DNA of 64,000 nt from Lawsonibacter faecis (GTDB lineage: Bacteria > Bacillota > Clostridia > Oscillospirales > Oscillospiraceae): the NCBI RefSeq assembly GCF_014287675.1, contig NZ_JACOPQ010000016.1, forward strand, positions 41,036-105,035. Reading direction: 5' to 3'. Shown here in pieces: positions 7,616 through 15,902 of the stretch (the stretch's first letter is position 1; every line of letters begins with the position of its first letter). A program made the translations under genes and the position numbers. The notes under the pieces are model-generated. The model was not told the origin of the DNA. It saw only the letters and a program-made list of their open reading frames with translations, and made no database searches.

Positions 7616-10372
7616 TTACTGCATGTTCCAGGTGTTGGACACCGCGTAGAGGATATCCTTGCTGGCCCGCTGGAGACCCAGAGCGAAGCCGATTTTGGTG
7701 TCCGGGTTCTCCGCGGCGGCCAGGAGGCGGTTCTTCTGGTCCTCGCCGCCGGGCATCTTGAAGGCGGCCATGAAGTCCAGGGACAGATCGCCGCCGGCGT
7801 AGATCATCTGGTCCACGTACATATAGGAGTAGCGGTTGGAGTCGGTGATAACCACACCCTCAAAGCCCCACTCGCTGCGCAGCACCTGCGTGAGCAGGGC
7901 CTCACAGCCGCCGGCCCACTCGTGGCCCACGTAGTTGAAGGAGGACATGACGCCCAGGCTGCCGCCCTTCTTTACGGCGATCTCGAAGGGCTTGAGGTAA
8001 ATTTCGCGGATGGCCTGCTCGTTGGACCAGGTGAAGAGGCCCTGGCGGTTCTCGGCCTCGCGCTCGTTAAGGGCGAAGTGCTTGATGTAGCAGATGACGC
8101 CCTTGTCGGTGGCGCCCTTGACCACGGCGCCGCCGATCTCGCCGGCCAGCACGCCGTCCTCGGCGTAGTACTCGAAGTTGCGGCCGGAGAAGGGTGTGCG
8201 GTGGGTGTTCATGCCGGGGGCGTACCAGCCGGAGAATCCCAGGGCCTGGGCCTCGGTGCCCACGGTGGCGCCCATCAGCTCGGCCATGTCCTGATTCCAG
8301 CTGGAGGCCAGCACCACCTCGGTGGGGTAGGTGACGCCGCTCTTGTCCACGCCCATGATGGGGCCGGACCAGGCGTTCGCCATCATGCCGGTGGGGCCGT
8401 CCGGGGTGGCGAGGCGGGGGGAGCCCAGACGCTCGATGCCGCCGATGGTATAGCCGCCGCTGGTGCAGAGGGCGGCCATCTCGTCGATGGTGAGCTGGGA
8501 GATGAACGCGTCCCACTTGGGGTCATCCTTGGGCACGCCCACCATGTCGGCAAGCATCAGGGGTTTGTCGAGCGCCACGCCCAGGGCGGGCATCTCGGTG
8601 AGGCCCAGCTCCGCATCGGTGGGGTTTTTCCAGGTGAGGGCGTCCAGGACGGACTGGGGCGCGGTGTAGTCGCCCTCCACGGGGCCGGTGAAGGCGCGGC
8701 CGGACTGGTCCCACGCGCGGGTCAGGTAGTCGTCCGCGCCCAGGGCCTGGTCGAACCGGTTCAAGGCGGTCACACGGTCGGAGGGGCGCTTCCCGTCATG
8801 GGTGTCGTCATAAATGATGTCCCGGCCCAAGCTCCAGGTATTCTCGTCCACCACGGTGTGGGAATCGCTGCGCAAGGAGAGGACGTAATCGCCCTTCTCC
8901 AGGACGTAACAGCCGTTGACCTTATAGTCGTAGGAGGCCAGATCCTCCACGGGGATCTCCAGGGAGTAATACTCGGTCTCGCCGGGCTGGATGAGGTTTG
9001 TCTTTTTGAAGGCCGCCAGGTTGACGGTGGACTTCTCGATGGCCCCGGTGTAAGGGGGCGTGCAGTAGAGCTCAATGACGTCCTTGCCCGCCATGCTGCC
9101 GGTGTTCTTCACCTCCACCCGGACGGTAATGACGCCGTTTTCCTCGTTCATCGCCATGATCTTCTTGTCGAAGGTGGTGTAGGACAGACCGTGGCCGAAG
9201 GGGTAGACCACGTCGGCCTCGTAGTCGTAGCCGGGGTCGGTGTCGTGCCGGGTCTCGTAATACTTATAGCCCACGTAAATGCCCTCGGCGTAGTGGTTGA
9301 AGTAGCCGCGGACGGTGGTGTCCTCGCCCATGGCCAGCAGAAGCTGGGACACGTCGGGGTTATCGGAGACATTGGAGTAGTGGAAGGAGTTAGCGGCCCA
9401 GGTGCCGTCCGTCTGCAGCTCGCGGAAGTTGTTGGCGGCGGGGGCGCTCAGGTTGTCGGTGACCCAGGTGTCGGCGGTGCGGCCGGAGGGGTTCACCGCG
9501 CCGGAGAGGATGGCGGCGGCGGCCAGGTTGCCGCTCTCGCCGGGGAAGCCCACCCAGAGGACGCTCTTGATCTGGGGGTAGTCCCGCACGAAGCCCACCT
9601 CCAGGGTGTTGGCACAGTTGAGTAGGAGCACCACGTCGTCAAAGCTGCCGCAGACGCTGTCCAGCAGGGCAATTTCCTCGGCGGTGAGCTGGAGATCCCG
9701 CACGTCCAGGTCGGCGTGCTCGCCCGCGCTCCGGCTGAGGACCACCACGGCCGTGCCGGAAAACTCCCTGGCGTGCTCCATGAGGGTCTTGCCGTCGGAG
9801 TAGAGGGAGGTGTCAGCAAAGGCGGAGGCGGGCAGCTCCGGAATGGTGATGGAGTCGGGGGCGGCGATGAACTCGGACGCGCCGCCGTTGGAAGGCGCCT
9901 GGGCGGCGGCCAGGGAGACCTTGCCGGTGTTGAAGTAGTTGTAGTAGACGTTCAGAAGGTCGCCGTTGAGCTCAAAGTTCTGACCCTTCAGCGCGTCCTC
10001 CAGGCGGACGCAGCGGGTCACGTCGGATGCGGCGGAGCCGCCGCCGTTATAGACCATCTGAATGGAGCGGATGCCGAAGAGGTTGATTTTGGTCTTCTCC
10101 GGCCCGCCGGAGAGGGGGAGCAGGCCGTCGTTGTTCTGCATGAGGACGAAGCCCTCCTCGGCGATCTGGCGGACGGTGTCGCTGGCGGAGGTGTAGCTCA
10201 TCTGCTGTTCGGGGGAGTCGGGGGTGAATTTGGCCAGGAGCCAGTAGCCGGTGCGGGTGAGGACAAAGCCGTAGATGAGGACGGCGGCAATCACTAGGAG
10301 CAGGACGGCCCCCGCGATGATACCTGCCTTTTTGCCGCGGCTCAGCTTCTTTTTGGCGGGTGTGTTTTCCAT
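7616..10372 (-). CDS. Membrane-anchored, domain-permuted GH3 family protein (N-terminal anchor only)
   Basis: 918 residues. A hydrophobic segment at about 16-38 after KKKLSRGKKAG anchors it, with the body outside. Domain order is swapped from ordinary GH3 beta-glucosidases: the alpha/beta sandwich domain comes first (EEGFVLMQNNDGLLPLSG near 75), then a fibronectin-III-like domain (KDVIELYCTPPY), then the TIM barrel (LATPDGPTGMMAN, GWYAPGMNTHRTPFSGRNFEYY, YIKHFALNE). The nucleophile Asp is about D844 in GVVITDSNRY. Its C-terminus stops at about the point where the two paralogues (29450-32542 and 37445-40306) go on to a second TM helix. It follows the LytTR regulator and GHKL kinase genes on the same strand, 147 bp downstream of the kinase, with AGGAGG before the ATG. 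Activity on beta-linked glycosides is the family expectation; the substrate is unknown. Confidence 0.88.
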   Translation of the reverse strand: MENTPAKKKLSRGKKAGIIAGAVLLLVIAAVLIYGFVLTRTGYWLLAKFTPDSPEQQMSYTSASDTVRQIAEEGFVLMQNNDGLLPLSGGPEKTKINLFGIRSIQMVYNGGGSAASDVTRCVRLEDALKGQNFELNGDLLNVYYNYFNTGKVSLAAAQAPSNGGASEFIAAPDSITIPELPASAFADTSLYSDGKTLMEHAREFSGTAVVVLSRSAGEHADLDVRDLQLTAEEIALLDSVCGSFDDVVLLLNCANTLEVGFVRDYPQIKSVLWVGFPGESGNLAAAAILSGAVNPSGRTADTWVTDNLSAPAANNFRELQTDGTWAANSFHYSNVSDNPDVSQLLLAMGEDTTVRGYFNHYAEGIYVGYKYYETRHDTDPGYDYEADVVYPFGHGLSYTTFDKKIMAMNEENGVITVRVEVKNTGSMAGKDVIELYCTPPYTGAIEKSTVNLAAFKKTNLIQPGETEYYSLEIPVEDLASYDYKVNGCYVLEKGDYVLSLRSDSHTVVDENTWSLGRDIIYDDTHDGKRPSDRVTALNRFDQALGADDYLTRAWDQSGRAFTGPVEGDYTAPQSVLDALTWKNPTDAELGLTEMPALGVALDKPLMLADMVGVPKDDPKWDAFISQLTIDEMAALCTSGGYTIGGIERLGSPRLATPDGPTGMMANAWSGPIMGVDKSGVTYPTEVVLASSWNQDMAELMGATVGTEAQALGFSGWYAPGMNTHRTPFSGRNFEYYAEDGVLAGEIGGAVVKGATDKGVICYIKHFALNEREAENRQGLFTWSNEQAIREIYLKPFEIAVKKGGSLGVMSSFNYVGHEWAGGCEALLTQVLRSEWGFEGVVITDSNRYSYMYVDQMIYAGGDLSLDFMAAFKMPGGEDQKNRLLAAAENPDTKIGFALGLQRASKDILYAVSNTWNMQ

Positions 10373-10422
10373 TCAATTCTTCCTCCTTCATATAGTCGTG
10401 CGCGGGCACGTTTGATGGGGGA

Positions 10423-10459
10423 AGTATAACAGGCGGACCCCGACAAGTGGGGTCCGCCT
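10423..10459 (-). promoter_or_regulatory. GH3 promoter with overlapping inverted repeat
   Basis: On the minus strand a TATACT -10 (10423-10428) lies about 50 bases before the GH3 start. The space directly upstream is filled by an 11-bp perfect inverted repeat (10431-10441 with 10449-10459, 7-base loop). No T-run follows, so it is more likely an operator over the -35 region than a terminator, though an attenuator for read-through from the kinase gene is possible. Confidence 0.5.
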
Positions 10460-10519
10460 GCACGAACTGTCATTTTGGAAGCCTGAGCTGCTCTCCTGGG
10501 GAGCGGGGAGAGGCCCGGA

Positions 10520-11821
10520 TTACTGGCCGGACATGGGGATGGAGACCCGCAGGATAAAGAGATGGTCCTCTGCGTGGACGGTCATAATGCCGCCGTATTT
10601 CTCCGCGGTGTACTGAATGCTCTTCATACCGAAGCCGTGGAAGCCGTTTTGCCCCTTGGTGGTGACGGGGAGACCGTCCGCGAAGGTGAGGGGCTGCTCA
10701 TAGTAATTCTCAAGCTGAATCAGCAAGAGGCTGCTGCGGGTATAGACCGTCACGGCGATGACGCGCCGCTCGGGGTCGGGTATGGCGGTGACGCTCTCAA
10801 TGGCGTTGTCCAGGGCGTTGCCGAAGATGGTGTAGAGGTCCACCGCGTCCATAAAATCCAGCTTGCTGCCGTCCGCCACGCAGGTCATGGTGATATGCTC
10901 CCGCTCACAGAGAAGGCTTTTCTCGGTGAGTACCGTGTCCAGCACCTCGTTGCCCGTCTTGACAATTGCATCGTAGATCATGACGGAGCGCTCAATCTCC
11001 CGGAGGGAGGCCTCACGGGCCTCCTCGCCCCGTACGGTGCGCAGGGCGGCCACCTGATGCTTTAAATCGTGGCACTTTCGGTTGATGAGGGCAATATTTT
11101 CCCTGGAGAGCTCGTACTGCTCCTGCTGCTTGGCCCGGAGCTGCCGCTGGACCTCCAGCTCGGCCTGGAGCCGGGTGCGCTTGCGCTGGCTGGTCTGGAC
11201 CCAGAGGACGAAGAAGCAGCAGAGCATGGCGTAGAACTGGCAGACCAGGAAGACCCGGCCCCCCTCCTCGTAGAACCACATTTTCGCCACCAGGGAGAAG
11301 AACAGGGCGAAGGGGAGCACCAAGACCACCGAGAGCATGGACTGCCGCGCGTCGGAGCCGTAGCGGCCCCCCTCGGGAAGGCCCCGGGCAAAGAGAAAGT
11401 AGAAGAGGACGTAGGTCCCGCCGTAGCAGAGGAAGTAGACCGGGGAGAGCCAGTTGGCATACCAGGTGCTGGCGTAGTAGTCGGTATTGTAGGCGCAGGC
11501 CACCAGCAGGGAGTAGGCGAAGTGCTGGGTGGCATAGGCGCAGAGGACGCAGTAGACCGCGTCGTAAAAAGACACGTCGCAGCAGAAGAAGACCAGCGCC
11601 GCCGCCAGGACCAGGAGGGGGAGGTACTTGGTGACGATGAGCAGCGCGCCGGTGGAGGGAATGTAGAGAAGGGCGGGGAGTGTGCAGATCACCAGCCCCG
11701 GAATCAGGCGGAGGAGAAAGCGCCGCCGCTTCTTCAGCGGCAGGAGAAACACCACGCAGGCCGCCAGCAGCTCCATCATGAAGCGGGCGTTGTTGACGGC
11801 GTCGGCCAGGGTCCAGTTCAT
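10520..11821 (-). CDS. GHKL sensor histidine kinase (AgrC/LytS-like type)
   Basis: 433 residues. The first about 215 residues are hydrophobic with roughly six TM helices and little outside loop. A coiled-coil (QAELEVQRQLRAKQQEQYELSRENIALINRK, in pieces) leads to the H-box CHDLKHQ. The GHKL ATPase follows: TIFGNALDNAIES (N-box) and GFHGFGMKSI with EKYGGIM (G-box). It overlaps the stop of the LytTR regulator gene by 4 bases (ATGA), so the two form a cognate pair. Downstream is the membrane GH3. A peptide or cell-surface signal is usual for this class; a role in sensing glycan breakdown is inferred from context. Confidence 0.9.
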   Translation of the reverse strand: MNWTLADAVNNARFMMELLAACVVFLLPLKKRRRFLLRLIPGLVICTLPALLYIPSTGALLIVTKYLPLLVLAAALVFFCCDVSFYDAVYCVLCAYATQHFAYSLLVACAYNTDYYASTWYANWLSPVYFLCYGGTYVLFYFLFARGLPEGGRYGSDARQSMLSVVLVLPFALFFSLVAKMWFYEEGGRVFLVCQFYAMLCCFFVLWVQTSQRKRTRLQAELEVQRQLRAKQQEQYELSRENIALINRKCHDLKHQVAALRTVRGEEAREASLREIERSVMIYDAIVKTGNEVLDTVLTEKSLLCEREHITMTCVADGSKLDFMDAVDLYTIFGNALDNAIESVTAIPDPERRVIAVTVYTRSSLLLIQLENYYEQPLTFADGLPVTTKGQNGFHGFGMKSIQYTAEKYGGIMTVHAEDHLFILRVSIPMSGQ

Positions 11822-12528
11822 CGCCCGCCACCTCCGAAATAGTCGGTGAGGGCCTGGAGAAATTCTTTTTTCCGTGGGCGGCTGATCTGGAGCTCATGTC
11901 CCCCGGCCACCACGGTATTCTGCCGCACGTCGGTGACGTGGCGGAGGTTTACCAGGTAGCATTTGTTGCAGCGGACGAAGTGCTGGCCCTCCAGCTGCTC
12001 CTCCATGTCCCGCAGGGCGCCGGGAATGACATAGTCCCCGCTCTCAGCGTGGACGATAATGCGGTGGCCCTGGACCTCAATATAGTAGATCTCACCTGAG
12101 GAGACCCGTTTCACGCCCCCGTCCAGTGGGAGGAGCAGATCCTTCTGCGCCCGGGCGCGGAGGGCGGAGACGGCCTTTTTCAGCTTGAGGGAAAAGGGAA
12201 AATACCCCACCGGCTTGAGTACGAAGTCCAGCGCGTCCACCTCGTACCCCTTGATGGCGTATTGGGCCATGTTGGTGATGAAAATGAGAATCACGCCGGG
12301 ATCGAAGGAGCGGATGCGCTCCGCCGCCGTCATGCCGTCCAGCCTGGGCATCTCGATGTCCAGCAGGATGATGTCGTAGATGGGGCGGTAGTCCTCGGCG
12401 ATGTCCAGCCCGTCGGAAAAGGACGTGATCTGAAATTCCCCGCCGGTCTCCCCGCCGTAGCGCCGTACATATGCCTCCAGCTGCGCACGGCAGGCGTCAT
12501 CGTCCTCCACAATGGCGATTCGGACCAT
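11818..12528 (-). CDS. LytTR-family response regulator
   Basis: 236 residues. Receiver domain 1-120 with acidic pair E8/D9-D10, phospho-acceptor D57 (IILLDIEMPRLDG) and K of VLKPVGYF. A LytTR DNA-binding domain fills 130-236 (SSGEIYYIEVQGHRIIVHAE in part, HFVRCNKCYLVNL, SRPRKKEF). It overlaps the kinase gene by 4 bases and probably controls the GH3 gene downstream. It is paralogous to the regulator at 33901-34611, with the same gene order downstream. Confidence 0.93.
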   Translation of the reverse strand: MVRIAIVEDDDACRAQLEAYVRRYGGETGGEFQITSFSDGLDIAEDYRPIYDIILLDIEMPRLDGMTAAERIRSFDPGVILIFITNMAQYAIKGYEVDALDFVLKPVGYFPFSLKLKKAVSALRARAQKDLLLPLDGGVKRVSSGEIYYIEVQGHRIIVHAESGDYVIPGALRDMEEQLEGQHFVRCNKCYLVNLRHVTDVRQNTVVAGGHELQISRPRKKEFLQALTDYFGGGGR

Positions 12529-12631
12529 AACTGTGCCCCCCTTCCTGCCGAATTAAGGCTGCTGCTTCATAAAAATCGTTGGTTTTGCGGTAAACGGCCT
12601 TGCCGGCGCATTTCCGCGCGGCGGGGTAGAC

Positions 12632-13192
12632 TTACGCCCCGCAGACCCTCCGGGCCAGGGAGAGGATGAGGGCGGCCTGCTCCGCCGCGCTCCGTCGGGG
12701 CGTCTCGTTAATCCACTCCTGGATGAGGGTGTAGCTGCCGTGGATGGCGAAGGAGACGATGGCCCGTCTGCGGCGCTCATCCTCCTGGCCGGAGAGGGCG
12801 TCCCCCAGCAGCTCGCCAATCTTGGGCAGGGAGAAGAGCTTTTCGGAAAAGGACGGGTCCACATTGTGGTTGATGAGCATCCGGGAGAGCTCCTCATTGT
12901 CGGCCGCGTATTGCAGCACCAGAGTCACCCGCTGGAGCACATCACGGTTGTCGCGCACGTCGGCCGCAGCGATGGTCTGCTCGACGCGGGCCAGGTAGTC
13001 CGCCTCCAGCCCGGAGAGCACGTCGAACTGGCTGCCGTAGTGGCGGTAGAAGGTGGAGCGGTTAACGCCCGCGTCGCCGCACAGCTCCCGGATGGAAATT
13101 TGAAAGAGGCTCTTCCGGCTGAGGAGCCGCAGCAGGCTCTCCTGGATGAGCCGCCTAGTGAGGGCAACGCGCTGGTTTCCCTTTTTGTCCAT
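12632..13192 (-). CDS. TetR/AcrR-family regulator
   Basis: 186 residues. HTH at about 25-60: ISIRELCGDAGVNRSTFYRHYGSQ in parts, with the family's FYRHY turn. The rest is an all-helical ligand/dimer domain I cannot match to a ligand. It stands divergent from the TSUP/polyprenol-kinase fusion gene with 105 bp between starts, which makes that gene the likely target; it also lies upstream of the LytTR regulator on the same strand (103 bp gap). Ends TAA near GGCGTAAG. Confidence 0.88.
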   Translation of the reverse strand: MDKKGNQRVALTRRLIQESLLRLLSRKSLFQISIRELCGDAGVNRSTFYRHYGSQFDVLSGLEADYLARVEQTIAAADVRDNRDVLQRVTLVLQYAADNEELSRMLINHNVDPSFSEKLFSLPKIGELLGDALSGQEDERRRRAIVSFAIHGSYTLIQEWINETPRRSAAEQAALILSLARRVCGA

Positions 13193-13231
13193 GGCGATAC
13201 CTCAATGCAACACTTTAAATGCCTTTGTCGG

Positions 13232-13260
13232 TTGTGAAAGCAACATATGTCGACTATAAT
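13232..13260 (+). promoter_or_regulatory. Promoter for TSUP-kinase fusion gene
   Basis: TTGTGA (13232-13237), 17-base spacer, TATAAT (13255-13260) within the divergent region shared with the TetR gene. It begins 37 bases before the GTG at 13298. Confidence 0.7.
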
Positions 13261-13297
13261 TATAAGTTACAGATAAAAATAATGTCAAGCGGGGGTA

Positions 13298-14827
13298 GTG
13301 AAAACATCCATGGAGTATTTCTGGTATGTGGCGGCGGCGCTGGGGGCGGGGGTCGGGACCGGGCTGGCCGGGCTCTCCGCCGCCACGGTCATGGTCCCGA
13401 TTTTGATTGTGCTCTGCCCCTCCTTCGCGGGGGAGACCGGAGCCTATCAGGCCACCGCAGTGGCCCTGGCCTCGGATATTCTCGGCTCGGCGGTCACTAC
13501 GGCAGTTTACATAAAACATAAAAACATTGACCTGAGGCGGGGCTGGGTCATGCTGGTATGCGTTCTCACCCTGTGCACCGCGGGCAGCTTCGCAGCCTGG
13601 CTGGCGGGAGACGTGGTGCTGGGCGGCTTCTCCCTGTTTCTGACCTTCTGCATCGGCATCCGTTTCCTCGTAATGCCGGAGACGCGGAGGAGGGAGGCCG
13701 GAGCGGCTGGAGCGCGGCTGGACGCCAAGGGGGTGGCGGTCTCCCTCTTTTTCGGGCTGACCATCGGCTTCGGCACCGGCTTCGTGGGCACCGGCGGCGG
13801 CATGATGATGCTGGTGGTGTTCACCGCGTTCCTGGGCTATGAGCTGAAGACCGCCGTGGGAACCAGCACATTCATCATGACCTTCACGGCCCTCATCGCC
13901 TCGGCGAGCCACATCCTCATCAACCCCGCCATCCTGCTGGAGCGGTGGGACGCGCTGGTCATCTGCATTGTGGTTGCCACCGCCGCATCCCTGGTGTCGG
14001 CCCAGTTCGCCAACCGGGTAAAGAGCCGGGTAGTGGGGCTGGTGACCGGCGGGGTGCTCACCGCCCTCGGCGGGTCCATGATTCTGCTCAATTACCGGGA
14101 GCAGATCATGGGCTGCGCCCTGCTGTGGCAGACGCTGGGGTGCCTGGGGCGGTTCGTCCTCTACATTGTGGCCGCGGCGGCCATTCTGCTGGCAGTCCAC
14201 TTCACCTGCCGCCTGCCCCGGGAGCTCTTCCGCAAGATGCTGCATCTGCCCGCCTTTCTCTCTGTGGTGGTGCTGGTGGAGTCGGCGGAAAACTGGATGG
14301 CGGCCTCCCTGGCGGCGGCGGTCTTCGCCCTGGTCCTCTACCCGGTGCTCCGGCTGCTGGAGGGCTGGCGGGGGTACGACGACCTCTTCGTCCAGCGCAG
14401 GGCGGGCGAGGTAAAGAAGAGCCTGCTGATGCTCTTCCTGATGCTGGCGGGGCTGATTGCAATCTGCTGGGGGCTGCTGGGCAGGCCCTGGATTGCCGTC
14501 ACCGCCGTGCTGATGTGGGGCGTGGGGGATGCCGCCGCCGCGCTGGTGGGCAAGCGGCTGGGGAAGCACCCCGTCCGCCTGCTCATGGCCGACCGAAAGA
14601 AGACCCGGGAGGGCTCGGCCGCGATGGCTGCCGCCGCCTTCCTGACGGGGACGGGCTGTCTCCTGGCGTATACGGCGCTGCCCTGGTATATCTGCCTGCT
14701 GGCCGCCCTGGTGACCGCGCCTGTCGCCGCGCTCACGGAGCTGATGTCCCACAACGGGAACGACACAGTCAGCGTGCCGGCGGCCTCGGCGGCGGTGCTG
14801 TGGCTGCTGTCGCTGGTGATGTGGTAA
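13298..14827 (+). CDS. TSUP (TauE/SafE) permease fused to polyprenol/dolichol-kinase-like membrane domain
   Basis: 509 residues, highly hydrophobic. Residues about 1-265 are a TauE/SafE-type permease: GAGVGTGLAGLSAATVMVPIL and, in the second repeat, GLTIGFGTGFVGTGGGMMMLV. Residues about 285-509 match the CTP-dependent dolichol/phytol kinase family: ELFRKMLHLPAF (RK-lH motif), MWGVGDAAAALVGKRLGKH, KKTREGSAAM and ELMSHNGNDTVSVP. The frame is continuous, so the fusion is real in this sequence. GTG at 13298 is used; ATG at 13310 is an alternative, and neither has an ideal ribosome site. UppP follows after a terminator, so a lipid-carrier phosphate role is plausible. Substrate of the permease half is not known. 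Confidence 0.82.
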   Translation: MKTSMEYFWYVAAALGAGVGTGLAGLSAATVMVPILIVLCPSFAGETGAYQATAVALASDILGSAVTTAVYIKHKNIDLRRGWVMLVCVLTLCTAGSFAAWLAGDVVLGGFSLFLTFCIGIRFLVMPETRRREAGAAGARLDAKGVAVSLFFGLTIGFGTGFVGTGGGMMMLVVFTAFLGYELKTAVGTSTFIMTFTALIASASHILINPAILLERWDALVICIVVATAASLVSAQFANRVKSRVVGLVTGGVLTALGGSMILLNYREQIMGCALLWQTLGCLGRFVLYIVAAAAILLAVHFTCRLPRELFRKMLHLPAFLSVVVLVESAENWMAASLAAAVFALVLYPVLRLLEGWRGYDDLFVQRRAGEVKKSLLMLFLMLAGLIAICWGLLGRPWIAVTAVLMWGVGDAAAALVGKRLGKHPVRLLMADRKKTREGSAAMAAAAFLTGTGCLLAYTALPWYICLLAALVTAPVAALTELMSHNGNDTVSVPAASAAVLWLLSLVMW

Positions 14828-14828
14828 G

Positions 14829-14871
14829 AAGCGCGGGAGAGCCGGACATTTTGTCCGGCTCTCCCGCGCTT
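14829..14871 (+). terminator. Terminator after TSUP-kinase gene
   Basis: A 20-bp stem (14829-14848 with 14852-14871) with TTT loop, directly after the stop codon and followed by a short T-run. Confidence 0.85.
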
Positions 14872-14942
14872 TCCCTTGTATCGGGCAGGGTGCTGTGGTA
14901 AACTCTCTAGGACTGTTAAGCAGACGGAAAGGACGGCAGAGC

Positions 14943-15776
14943 ATGGGACTGAGTTTCATTGAAGCGCTGAAGGTGATTTTTCTCGGCATCGTGGAGGGCA
15001 TTACGGAGTGGCTGCCCATCAGCAGCACGGGACACATGCTGCTGGTGGACGAGTTTCTCCAGCTGGATATGAGCGGGACCTTTAAAGAGATGTTTTTCGT
15101 TGTCATACAGCTGGGGGCCATCCTGGCGGTGGTGGTCCTCTTCTGGGACAAGATGTTCCCCTTCCAGTGGAAGGACAGGAGCCGGGGCGTGGTGAAGAAG
15201 GAGACCTTCTCCCTCTGGTTCAAGGTGGTGGTGGCCTGCATCCCCGGCGCGGTGGTGACCATCCTCTTCGACGACTACATCGAGGCCCATCTCCACACCC
15301 CGGTGGTGATTGCCGCGGCCCTCATCCTGTACGGCGCGGCCTTTATCCTCGTGGAAAACTGGAACAAGCGGCGCACACCGCGGATCGGCAGGCTGACCGA
15401 CATCACCTACTCCACCGCCCTGATGATCGGCCTCTTCCAGGTGCTGTCCATCATCCCCGGCACCTCCCGCTCCGGCGCGACCATCGTGGGCGCGCTGCTC
15501 ATCGGCGTGTCGCGGGTGGCGGCGGCGGAGTTTACCTTCTTCCTGGCCGTTCCGGTGATGTTCGGGCTGAGCGGGCTGAAGATTTTAAAGTTCGGCCTTG
15601 ACTTTACAGCGCCCGAGCTGGCGGTGCTGGGGCTGGGCATGGCGGTTGCCTTCGCAGTGTCCGTGCTGGTCATCAAGTTTTTGATGAGCTATATTAAAAA
15701 GCACGATTTCAAGGTGTTCGGATGGTACCGGATTGTTCTGGGGATTGTGGTTTTGATTTATTTTACGCTGGTTTAG
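14943..15776 (+). CDS. uppP: Undecaprenyl-diphosphatase UppP (BacA)
   Basis: 277 residues, membrane protein that recycles undecaprenyl diphosphate to the monophosphate for cell-wall synthesis and gives bacitracin tolerance. The catalytic GIVEGITEWLPISSTGH lies at about 16-32 and the second active-site motif PGTSRSGATI near 172-181. The start ATG at 14943 is preferred over an upstream in-frame start at 14895 because it begins at the conserved N-terminus and has AAAGGA upstream. It is a single gene after the terminator of the TSUP-polyprenol-kinase gene; the shared lipid-carrier theme suggests a functional pair. Confidence 0.95.
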   Translation: MGLSFIEALKVIFLGIVEGITEWLPISSTGHMLLVDEFLQLDMSGTFKEMFFVVIQLGAILAVVVLFWDKMFPFQWKDRSRGVVKKETFSLWFKVVVACIPGAVVTILFDDYIEAHLHTPVVIAAALILYGAAFILVENWNKRRTPRIGRLTDITYSTALMIGLFQVLSIIPGTSRSGATIVGALLIGVSRVAAAEFTFFLAVPVMFGLSGLKILKFGLDFTAPELAVLGLGMAVAFAVSVLVIKFLMSYIKKHDFKVFGWYRIVLGIVVLIYFTLV

Positions 15777-15863
15777 AGCGGAGTAAGGGCGCTGACCTGC
15801 CGCGCAGGGGGCTTGCAGAGAAATAACCGCAAGTGAAATCAAGCGGGAACCGCTCCCCTTCTC

Positions 15864-15869
15864 TATAAT
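15864..15869 (+). promoter_or_regulatory. Possible -10 element for AraC gene
   Basis: TATAAT at 15864-15869, 33 bases before the GTG start of the AraC gene; no good -35 at 17 bases, so it may need an activator. Confidence 0.35.
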
Positions 15870-15902
15870 TGACGCAGAGCGGTTGAAGCGGGGTGAGTCG
15901 TT

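Noticed and set aside
13202..15262. Antisense frame of about 686 codons opposite the TSUP-kinase fusion and uppP
   Set aside because: The translation is Gln/Gly/Arg-rich without domains, while the plus-strand frames have clear family motifs.
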